Assembly: GCA_963663845.2 (NCBI GenBank)
Contig: OY760650.2
Coordinates: 2,418,001 to 2,482,000 of the forward strand
Direction: 5' to 3'
DNA length: 64,000 bases
Source: Versatilivorator sp963663845
GTDB taxonomy: Bacteria > Acidobacteriota > Terriglobia > Versatilivoradales > Versatilivoraceae
The notes beneath the pieces are model-generated. The model saw only the letters and a list, made by a program, of their open reading frames with translations. It did not search any database and was not told the origin of the DNA. Below are positions 1 to 7,242 of the stretch, one piece after another. How positions within the stretch are numbered: the first letter of the stretch is position 1; the number at the start of each line of letters is the position of its first letter. The translations under genes were made by a program, and so were the position numbers.

Positions 1-3000
1 TCGCCGGCCACCGCCGCGCCCGGGGGCTGCCCGGGCAGGCCATTGCCTGGGGCGCCTGGTCGGAGATCGGCGAGGCCGCGGAACAACGGGACCGGATTGA
101 CCGGCAACGAACGGCGCTTGGAGGCCGCTGGTTTACTCCGCAGCAGGGTCTGCGGGCTTTCGACCAGCTTGTGCGCCAGGACGCCGCCACTTCGGTGGTG
201 ATGTCGATGGACTGGTCGGTGTTCGAAGAGGCCGTAGGCGACCGCCCCCCCTTCCTGGAGGACTTGCTGTCCGCCGCCTCCGACGCCGATGCCGATTCCC
301 CGGCCTCGTCGGAGGACCTGCTCTCCCGCTTGCAGGAAGCGCCGGGACGCGAGGAACTGCTGGTTGCCTTCCTGCAGCAGGAGGTGCAGGCGGTGCTGAG
401 GCTGCCCTCGGCGCCCGAGTCCACCGTGGGATTCTTCGACCTGGGCATGGATTCGCTGATGGCGGTGGAGTTGCGGAATCGTCTCAACCGGGCGTTTGCG
501 GAGGAGTACACGGTACCCAATACCGTGGTGTTCGACTACCCGGACGTCGCAGCCCTGGCCCGTCACCTGGCCGGAGAACTGGGCGGGGCCGCCAGTGCGC
601 CTGCCGCCCGGACGCAACCCGAGCCGGAGCGCCAGGCAGTGGTGCAGCCAGAAGTGGACGGAATTGCGATCGTGGGCATGGCCTGCCGATTTCCCGGAGC
701 ACCGGATCTTGCGGCATTCTGGCGCCAGCTCGAGGCGGGCGAGGACGCGGTGACGGACGGTCGCGGGAACTCCGGGTCCCGAAGCAGTCTTGCCCGGGAT
801 CTTCCCCCCGAGTACGCCGCCTACCGCCAGGGCGGGTTTGTGGAAGGGATCGAGCAGTTCGACTCCAGGTTCTTTCGGATTTCGCCGATTGAGGCTCGCA
901 CGATGGATCCGCGGCAACGGATGCTGCTGGAGACGAGCTGGCAGGCGCTTGAGGATGCGGGGGTGAATCCGGACCGGTTGCGGGGCAGCCGAACCGGGAT
1001 CTATGCCGGCATTTCCACCAGCGAATACCGGGACCTGATGACAAGCGGCCAACACGGCGTCAACTACCTGGGCACCGCCGCCAGCATGACGCTGGGGCGA
1101 ATTTCCTTCGCGCTGGGATTGGAGGGACCGACCATTCCGGTGGAGCTCAATTGCGCATCGTCGCTGGTGGCGGTGCACTATGCGGTCTCGGCCTTGCGGC
1201 TGGGCGAGGTGGACATGGCTCTGGTCGGAGGCGCGCACGTAGTCCTGTCGGCTGATGTAACCCGAGAGATGGCGGAACTGGGGATGCTGTCGGCCAGCGG
1301 GCGCTGCCGGGCCTTCGATGCCGCCGCCGACGGTTTCGCCCGGGGCGAGGGCTGCGGGATGGTCGTCCTGAAGCGTTTGAGCCAGGCGGAGGCCGACGGC
1401 GACCGCATCTGGGGAGTCATCCGCGGGTCGGCGGTCAACCAGAACGGAGCCAGCGCCGGACCGACGGTGCCGAACGGTCCGGCCCAGGAGCGGGTGATCG
1501 CGGAGGCGCTGTCGCGGGGGCCGGTTGCCCCGCAGGAAGTGGACTACCTGGAGGCCCACGGGGCCGGTTCAGCCTTCGGCGACCCCATTGAGGTGCAGTC
1601 GGCCGCGGCGGTGTACGGCCAGGGGCGCGAAGCGGACCGACCGCTCCTGATCGGTTCGGTGAAGACCAACATCGGTCACCTGGAGCCGGCGGCCGGAGTT
1701 GCGAGCCTGATCAAGACCGTTTTGGCCATGAAGCGGGGGGCCATCCCCAAGAATCTGCATTTCCGGGATCCGAACCCGCACCTGGAATGGGACCGGCTTC
1801 CGGTTCGGGTGGTGTCGGCCATGACCGACTGGCCCAGTCATCCCGGTCGCCCGCCGCGCGCGGGGGTGAGCGCTTTTGGAATTTCGGGAACGAACTCCCA
1901 CGTGGTTGTGGAAGGGTACGGGGAAACGAACGGCGCCGAACCTGACCAGGGGGCCCTGCCCGAGGGGGCCGCCCAACCCGTAGCCGTTTCCCTGCCGGGG
2001 CCGGTGGCCGACCTGCCGCCGTCATCCGAAGAGTTTCGGCCACGCCAGACGCGCCTGCTGCCGTTGTCGGGGAGGGCGGACGGTGCGCTTCGGGCGTTGG
2101 CGGGACGCTATCTGTCCTGGCTCGACGAGCGATCCGAAGAATTTTCGGGCGGAGGGCCGGCCGGCCGGTCGCTGCTGGCGGACATGGCATGGACCGCCGG
2201 CGCGGGGCGGAGCCATTTCGGTTACCGGGCAGGGGTGGTGTTCCAGGATGCCGCCTCGCTGCGGGAGGGGCTGGAGGCGCTCGCCAGCGAGGGCGAGCGG
2301 CCCAAGCCGGTGCCGGCAACCAGGGTCGCGTTCGCCTTCACCGGGGAGGGCAGCCAGTGGGCCGGCATGGGGCAGTGGCTGTACCAGAGCGAGCCGGTGG
2401 CGAGGGCGGTTCTGGACCGCTGCGACGCGATACTGCAGGAAGAAGGGGGCGCATCGCTGTTGGACGTGATGTTTGGCCGGACCGGTGCGGAAGGAGCCCT
2501 GGACGACCCGGCATGGACCCAGCCGGCCGTCTACGCCCTGGGGTGTGCGCTGGCGGCGCTGTGGTCCAGCCTGGGGATTGGGCCGAATGTGGTGGTCGGG
2601 CAGGGCGTCGGGGAGCTGGCGGCGGCGCAGGCAGCGGGAGTCTTCGGTTTGGAGGAAGGGTTGCGGCTGGCCGCGGCGCGGGGCACGGCGGAGCCTCTGG
2701 AAGACATCGCAGTTGCGTCGCCCTCGCTGGCTTTCGTAAGCGGCGTGACGGGCCGGTTGTTGGAGGCGGGCGCCGCGCTCGACCAGGCCTACTGGCTGCG
2801 GCAGGCACGCGAGTCGGCGCCATTGGATCGGTGCCTGGAGCCCCTGGCCGATCTGGGGGTGCAGGTGGTGGTGGAGGTCGGCCCGGACGCGATGCTTGGT
2901 CCGATGATCGCCTCGGCCTGGCCGGAGGCCTCCGGCGGCGCCGGGGCGCCGGTTGTGCTGTCGAGCCTGCGACGGGACTTGCAGGGTGACGACGGCTTCG

Positions 3001-3164
3001 TGGAGGCGGTTGCCGGAGCCTACCGGGCGGGGCTGGGAGTTTCCTTTGAGGGCTTGTTCGCCGGGGAGAGGCGGCGCCGGATCTCGCTGCCCGGCTATCC
3101 CTTCCAGCGCCGGCGCCACTGGATCGACCTGCCGAAGCGGACGGCTTCAGGCGCCGGGGGGTGA
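1..3164 (+). CDS. Type I polyketide synthase, C-terminal part (KR end-ACP-KS-inactive AT), cut by window start
   Basis: The reading frame is open from base 3, so the N-terminus lies outside the window. The first bases encode a ketoreductase tail (IAWGAWSEIG). An ACP follows, with phosphopantetheine Ser in GMDSLMAVEL (codon at 453). A ketosynthase begins at GIAIVGMACRFPG and keeps its triad: Cys at 1152 in NCASSL, His at 1557 in EAHGAGS, His at 1677 in NIGHLEP. The Cys context is VELNCASS rather than the usual DTACSSS. The terminal acyltransferase (about 2326-3100) reads GQGVGE where GHSxGE is expected, so the nucleophile Ser is Gly (codon 2604). It also jumps from AAARGTAE to the VSGVTGR strand, lacking about 100 residues including the small subdomain and the HAFHS catalytic His. 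The AT is therefore almost certainly non-catalytic. The module ends without its own ACP; a discrete ACP gene follows. Confidence 0.93.
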   Translation, partial: AGHRRARGLPGQAIAWGAWSEIGEAAEQRDRIDRQRTALGGRWFTPQQGLRAFDQLVRQDAATSVVMSMDWSVFEEAVGDRPPFLEDLLSAASDADADSPASSEDLLSRLQEAPGREELLVAFLQQEVQAVLRLPSAPESTVGFFDLGMDSLMAVELRNRLNRAFAEEYTVPNTVVFDYPDVAALARHLAGELGGAASAPAARTQPEPERQAVVQPEVDGIAIVGMACRFPGAPDLAAFWRQLEAGEDAVTDGRGNSGSRSSLARDLPPEYAAYRQGGFVEGIEQFDSRFFRISPIEARTMDPRQRMLLETSWQALEDAGVNPDRLRGSRTGIYAGISTSEYRDLMTSGQHGVNYLGTAASMTLGRISFALGLEGPTIPVELNCASSLVAVHYAVSALRLGEVDMALVGGAHVVLSADVTREMAELGMLSASGRCRAFDAAADGFARGEGCGMVVLKRLSQAEADGDRIWGVIRGSAVNQNGASAGPTVPNGPAQERVIAEALSRGPVAPQEVDYLEAHGAGSAFGDPIEVQSAAAVYGQGREADRPLLIGSVKTNIGHLEPAAGVASLIKTVLAMKRGAIPKNLHFRDPNPHLEWDRLPVRVVSAMTDWPSHPGRPPRAGVSAFGISGTNSHVVVEGYGETNGAEPDQGALPEGAAQPVAVSLPGPVADLPPSSEEFRPRQTRLLPLSGRADGALRALAGRYLSWLDERSEEFSGGGPAGRSLLADMAWTAGAGRSHFGYRAGVVFQDAASLREGLEALASEGERPKPVPATRVAFAFTGEGSQWAGMGQWLYQSEPVARAVLDRCDAILQEEGGASLLDVMFGRTGAEGALDDPAWTQPAVYALGCALAALWSSLGIGPNVVVGQGVGELAAAQAAGVFGLEEGLRLAAARGTAEPLEDIAVASPSLAFVSGVTGRLLEAGAALDQAYWLRQARESAPLDRCLEPLADLGVQVVVEVGPDAMLGPMIASAWPEASGGAGAPVVLSSLRRDLQGDDGFVEAVAGAYRAGLGVSFEGLFAGERRRRISLPGYPFQRRRHWIDLPKRTASGAGG

Positions 3165-3273
3165 TCCAACCGGGCCGGGCGTTGACCAAATTTGATTGAC
3201 TTAAGCTGCCCCTCTTGCTACTTTGCTTGTCCCTCTAACCATTCTCTCTACAAAACGTGAAAGGGTGCTGGAC

Positions 3274-3519
3274 ATGGCCTCAACCGCAGATCGTCTCAAA
3301 ACACTGATCGCCGACAACCTCGAAGTGGATGGACAAGCCATCGCCGTGCCGGAGGACTTGAATATCAGCCTCCTGGAGGCCGGTGTGTCGTCCGTGGACC
3401 TGGTTGCTTTTGCAAAACTGGTGGCTCGGGATTTCGACGTCAAATTTACTCTCGAGCACTGCACGACGCTGAACAGCGTGAAGGAAGTCGCCGACTACAT
3501 CGATTCCCAATCCGGATAA
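3274..3519 (+). CDS. Discrete acyl carrier protein
   Basis: An 81-residue ACP. The attachment motif is GVSSVDLV (second Ser), preceded by LLEA and followed by an acidic helix and the usual C-terminal helix (VKEVADYI). The ATG at 3274 is chosen because AAAGG lies about 8 bases upstream; an in-frame extension to TTG 3223 has no ribosome site and is not ACP-like. It sits 110 bp after the PKS, which ends in KS-AT without a carrier domain. I infer that it serves that KS in trans. It should be activated by the phosphopantetheinyl transferase encoded downstream. A role in another acyl pathway cannot be excluded. Confidence 0.88.
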   Translation: MASTADRLKTLIADNLEVDGQAIAVPEDLNISLLEAGVSSVDLVAFAKLVARDFDVKFTLEHCTTLNSVKEVADYIDSQSG

Positions 3520-3620
3520 GCGGTCCCTGGGGTCGTTGGCCGATCTCGAGGAGCGGTGGCCTCCCCTGCCGCCGCTTCCGGGGATCGGTTCGGAATCCCG
3601 ACCTGCAATGCCTGCCCCCG

Positions 3621-3866
3621 AGCCCGCATTTCTCACCAGGTCGCTGGAGGCAGGACAAAGGTCAATGGTCTTCAGCACCTTGATTGGCTTCATGTCAAGG
3701 GTTTGCGGATAACAGACGGCGCTGGGCATGCCCTGGCTTGTCCTTTTCCCCTCAGCGCGCACAGGCTCGCTCGACCGTAGAAACCGCTACGCTCTTCGCT
3801 CCCGAGCACGCGCTGAGGGAAAAATGACTGCGCCATGATCATGCCCCCTGGTGAGAAATGCGGGCT
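3621..3866. mobile_element. MITE-like element, copy A (246 bp, 20-bp perfect terminal inverted repeats)
   Basis: The left end agcccgcatttctcaccagg is the exact reverse complement of the right end at 3847-3866. The interior has no gene but carries a long nested hairpin (stem CCCTCAGCGCG / CGCGCTGAGGG, about 3753-3821). A second copy of identical length lies inverted at 56726-56971, with roughly 89% identity counted by eye. Trimming the ends to GCCCGC leaves TA outside copy B on both sides, and GA/TA outside copy A, which fits a TA target duplication. No transposase here shares these ends; the IS630 element at 58.4 kb ends in GTACAC. The right end overlaps the annotated start of the next gene. 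Confidence 0.85.
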
Positions 3867-4569
3867 AGCCGACTGCTGGTGGCGTCCCTTCAGGAACGTC
3901 GGCAGTGCTACGGTGCTGCACCTCGACCTGGCGCCCGATGCGGCCCGTGAAGCGGCTGCCCTGACTTGGCTCGACCAGGAAGAACAATCGCGCCGGCAAC
4001 GCTTTCTTCACGACGGTGCTCGACGCCGATTTGCCTTGTGCCGCGCCGCCCTCCGGGCTATTCTCTGTAGTCGACTCGGTTGCCCCAACCAACAGCTTGC
4101 CTTCGGCGCTTCCCATCACGGTAAGCCCCATGCTTTAGTCGATGGGCAACCGGCCCCCATCGGCTTCAACGTCAGTCACGGCAGCGCCCATGGCCTGATC
4201 GCCGTTGCCGCCGCGGGAAGGCTGGGTGTGGACGTGGAGGAACGCAGCACCAGGCGTGATCTGGACGGACTCATCGGCAGCGTGCTGGGTCCTGGCGAAC
4301 AGGTCGAATTGGCGATGGCCCGCGGAAAGCGCAGACTGCACTTGTTCTATCATCTCTGGACGGTCAAGGAAGCCCTGATCAAGGCGCTTGGCACGGGACA
4401 TTCCCTGGACGTGGCCAAGATCGAGGTCCCATCGGCCATGCGCCGAGGCATGAAGACCAGCATCTTTCGATTCCCTCACATTCCGACCGTCCGATGGTGG
4501 CTGGAGGACCTTGGCAACGAGCACTTCGCCGCCGCCATCGCTCATGAACTGTCCCCGGAATCCCATTGA
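3835..4569 (+). CDS. Sfp/AcpT-type 4'-phosphopantetheinyl transferase
   Basis: Transfers phosphopantetheine from CoA to the conserved Ser of carrier proteins. Diagnostic motifs are FNVSHGSAHG (about residues 109-118), GVDVEE with the magnesium-binding acidic residues (about 131-136), and LWTVKEALIKALGTG (WxxKEA; about 173-187). At 244 residues it has the Sfp-class size. The start is uncertain: ATG 3835 and 3841 both lie in the terminal repeat of the MITE-like element, so the first 10-11 codons are element DNA. GTG 3913, just before the first family-like segment (LHLDLAP), is an alternative. No strong ribosome site marks any of them. The stop overlaps the start of the next gene by 4 bases, so the two are probably co-translated. 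The obvious clients are the PKS ACP and the discrete ACP upstream. Confidence 0.9.
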   Translation: MIMPPGEKCGLADCWWRPFRNVGSATVLHLDLAPDAAREAAALTWLDQEEQSRRQRFLHDGARRRFALCRAALRAILCSRLGCPNQQLAFGASHHGKPHALVDGQPAPIGFNVSHGSAHGLIAVAAAGRLGVDVEERSTRRDLDGLIGSVLGPGEQVELAMARGKRRLHLFYHLWTVKEALIKALGTGHSLDVAKIEVPSAMRRGMKTSIFRFPHIPTVRWWLEDLGNEHFAAAIAHELSPESH

Positions 4570-5477
4570 CCACCACTTCAGAAACCCTGTGGGAGATCCC
4601 CGAACCTCTTTCCACCAGCGACGTTCGGGTGGACGATGACACCGTCATCACCCTGAGGCGTCATGGAAATCCAGCGGGGCCGCGACTGGTTCTGAGCCAC
4701 GGCAGCGGCCTGGCGATCGATCTCTACTATCCCTTCTGGTCCCTGCTTCTCGACGAGTTCGACCTGGTGATCTACGACCTCAGAAACCATGGTTGGAACG
4801 CCGTCAGCTCACGGGAAAAGCACAACGTTCCGACATTCGTCAGTGACCACGACCGCGTCCTGGAAGCCATCGATCGAGACTGGGGGAAGAAGCCCAAGAT
4901 CGGTGTGTTTCATTCCATCTCGGCCCTGACCACTCTCTTGTCGCCCGCCAAGGGCAGTCAATTCGCGGGCTACGTGCTGTTCGATCCCCCATTGTGCAAG
5001 CGCGGCGCCAGCTACGAAGAATTCGATGCCGCTGCAGAGCGCCTGGCGGCAATGGTTCGGCGCCGCGCCCATCGGTTCCGGAACAGGGAACAGCTCACCG
5101 AAGTTCTCTCCTACATCCCGACCTTTCAGCGCACCGTGCCGGGGTTTTTCGAACTCATGGCCCGGACAACGCTGCGCCAATGCGAGAATGGAGAGGGGTA
5201 TGAACTCCGCTGCCCGAGAGAATTCGAGGCTCAGGTCACGGAATATGCGGCTCCTTATGCCGTGCTGGTGGACTTTTCAGCTTTCCATTGCCCCATCAAG
5301 GTCATCGGCGCCGATCCTACTCTGCCCTACTCCTATCTGCCGACGCTCGATCTCAGCCACATACTGACCGTGGACTACGATTTCCTGCCTGAGACGACCC
5401 ACCTTCTGCAAGTGGAGCAACCCGAGGAATGCGCGGCCGAACTGCGCGAATTCATCCAGAGAAACGCGGAGTCGTGA
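4566..5477 (+). CDS. Alpha/beta hydrolase (thioesterase-like candidate)
   Basis: A 303-residue alpha/beta-hydrolase fold protein. An oxyanion-type LSHGSG segment lies near residue 44. The likely nucleophile is the Ser of GVFHSIS (near residue 118), replacing the canonical GHSxG. An acid candidate is in VIGADPTLPYS and the His is in ETTHLLQ near the C-terminus. It starts with TTG at 4566, overlapping the stop of the transferase, so it is translationally coupled. Because it follows a PKS, an ACP and a transferase, I infer that it releases or edits the acyl product, but the sequence does not show the substrate. No signal peptide or membrane segment is visible, so it is cytoplasmic. Confidence 0.8.
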   Translation: MTTTSETLWEIPEPLSTSDVRVDDDTVITLRRHGNPAGPRLVLSHGSGLAIDLYYPFWSLLLDEFDLVIYDLRNHGWNAVSSREKHNVPTFVSDHDRVLEAIDRDWGKKPKIGVFHSISALTTLLSPAKGSQFAGYVLFDPPLCKRGASYEEFDAAAERLAAMVRRRAHRFRNREQLTEVLSYIPTFQRTVPGFFELMARTTLRQCENGEGYELRCPREFEAQVTEYAAPYAVLVDFSAFHCPIKVIGADPTLPYSYLPTLDLSHILTVDYDFLPETTHLLQVEQPEECAAELREFIQRNAES

Positions 5478-5488
5478 CGGTTGTTTCC

Positions 5489-7222
5489 CTACCGGTTCAC
5501 TCGAACGGTGACGATGTCCAGTCCGTGGTACTTCTGGTGGCGCACCGAGGAGGCGTAGTGCCGCAAGAGGCGGAAGGATAGCTCCCTTTCGTCGAAGGCC
5601 TCGGTCTGTTCGTTCAGATAGGCCAGGCGGTCTTCCAGGTTCTCCTCATCGAAAACCGCCAGGAATTCCAGTTCCACGGCCTCGGCCTCGGGACGCGCCG
5701 CCACCATCAAGCGCGGCCTCTCGCCCTGCGGGGTTTCCTCCCCCGGCTGCAACAAGCTTGCCAGCGTCTCCTCGCCCGCCGACCGCAGCCGCCCGGTGGC
5801 GGCGGCATCCCAACCCATCCTGGCCGCAACTTTCTGGAGGAAGGCATCGATCCGGGGAAGGTGGGCGATATCCAACCGGGCCTCCAGGCGGTGGCGCCTC
5901 GGGCGGGTCATTTCCAGGAAGGCGGTCAGCAGAATCGCTGTGGCCGCGCCCACGGTGATGCCGTTGCCGAGCAACAGGTCCCAGGGACTGCCCATCAGGT
6001 CCTTGAGAATATTCAGGTGTTGCACGCCGAGGCCGGTGGAGAAGGCCAGTCCCGCCACCATGGCTTTTTGCGGATCGAGGCCGGTCCGCGTCAGGGTCTG
6101 TATCCCCTCGACGAAGAGCATCGCCAGAGCGATCACCAGGAAGCCGGCCATGACCGGGCTGGGAATGATGAGCAGAAGGCCCGTGATCTTGGGAAAGAAC
6201 GCCAGCGCCACCAGCAGACCGCCCACGGTATAGCCAACGCTGCGGGCGGCGACACCGGTGAGGTTGATGAGTGAGACCGTGAGCGAGGAGTAGGAGGTCG
6301 TCGGCGGCGTTCCGGCAAGACCCGACAACAGGATACCCACCCCGTTGGCATAGATCGAGCCCTGGATCAGGCGAAAATCGGTCGCCCGCGGCCGTCGCCG
6401 CGACACCTGTTGGGTAACCATGGAGTCGCCGATGCTCTTGATCACCTGTACCAGGCCCACAATCAGGAACATCGGCAGCAGCCCCCAGAAGTCGGCGGTC
6501 GGTGTCAGGTCCAGCCCTGGAAATCGGCTGTCGGGGATTCCAATCCATGGAGATGCGATCAGGTGCTCCAAGTCGTACAGTCCAAACGGAACCGCCGTCA
6601 GGCAGCCCGCCGCGATTCCGATCAGCAGCGACCAGGGACGCCAGATCCGGGGGGCGCGCAGCATCAGCATCGTGGTGACCACCAGCGTCACTGCCGCCAC
6701 GCACGGACCGGCTGCCAAAGTCGCGCCTTCGGGAACCTCTTTCATCCGCTCGAAAGCGATGGGCAGGACCATGGCCGCGATCAGCATGAGTACCGTGCCG
6801 GAGACGACCGGCGTAATGATGCGTCGCAGCCGGGCCAGCCAGGTCGCCAACGCCAGGTAGAAGAGCGCGCACAGGACGACCAGGCTGGCCAGCAGGGCAG
6901 GCCCTCCCGCCTCCATGGCCAGGACCGAAACGGCGATGAAGTTGGGAGTGACCGTGGAAATGAGCAGGTGGCCTCCGCCCAGCCGCCCGATCCTGGCAGC
7001 CTGCAAGGCGGTGGCCGTTCCGGTGATGATCAAGGCCGCGAAGACGGCCCACGACATGAACCGTTCGTCCTGGCCGGCCGCCAGGACCGAGATGGCCACG
7101 ATCAACACGGTCGGCGCCAGCACAAAGGTGATGCCCTGGGCCGCCACCCCCAGGGCCACCCCAGGAGGACAACGTTCGTCCAGTTCGTAGCGGATTCCCT
7201 TGTTCAAGCGAGCTGGGGACAA
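5489..7222 (-). CDS. NCS2-like (xanthine/uracil permease family) transporter with extra C-terminal domain
   Basis: A 577-residue protein. Residues about 20-440 form many hydrophobic segments typical of the nucleobase:cation symporter-2 fold, with short polar signatures between helices (TPPTTSYSS, GLGVQHL). From about residue 445 the protein changes to a soluble domain of some 130 residues (RIDAFLQKVAARMGWD ... LRHYASSVRHQKYHG ... DIVTVRV). That tail resembles the end of a GHKL/anti-sigma-type ATPase fold, but I cannot identify its nucleotide-binding boxes. Such a tail is not part of standard NCS2 carriers. The start is a TTG with AGAGG six to seven bases upstream. It is convergent with the hydrolase gene. 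Substrate unknown. Confidence 0.8.
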   Translation of the reverse strand: MSPARLNKGIRYELDERCPPGVALGVAAQGITFVLAPTVLIVAISVLAAGQDERFMSWAVFAALIITGTATALQAARIGRLGGGHLLISTVTPNFIAVSVLAMEAGGPALLASLVVLCALFYLALATWLARLRRIITPVVSGTVLMLIAAMVLPIAFERMKEVPEGATLAAGPCVAAVTLVVTTMLMLRAPRIWRPWSLLIGIAAGCLTAVPFGLYDLEHLIASPWIGIPDSRFPGLDLTPTADFWGLLPMFLIVGLVQVIKSIGDSMVTQQVSRRRPRATDFRLIQGSIYANGVGILLSGLAGTPPTTSYSSLTVSLINLTGVAARSVGYTVGGLLVALAFFPKITGLLLIIPSPVMAGFLVIALAMLFVEGIQTLTRTGLDPQKAMVAGLAFSTGLGVQHLNILKDLMGSPWDLLLGNGITVGAATAILLTAFLEMTRPRRHRLEARLDIAHLPRIDAFLQKVAARMGWDAAATGRLRSAGEETLASLLQPGEETPQGERPRLMVAARPEAEAVELEFLAVFDEENLEDRLAYLNEQTEAFDERELSFRLLRHYASSVRHQKYHGLDIVTVRVNR

Positions 7223-7242
7223 TAGAGACCTCTTTGCGCTAT

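Noticed and set aside
3520..3834. Short open frames between ACP and phosphopantetheinyl transferase
   Set aside because: They fall in the MITE-like element and are not conserved as coding between its two copies.
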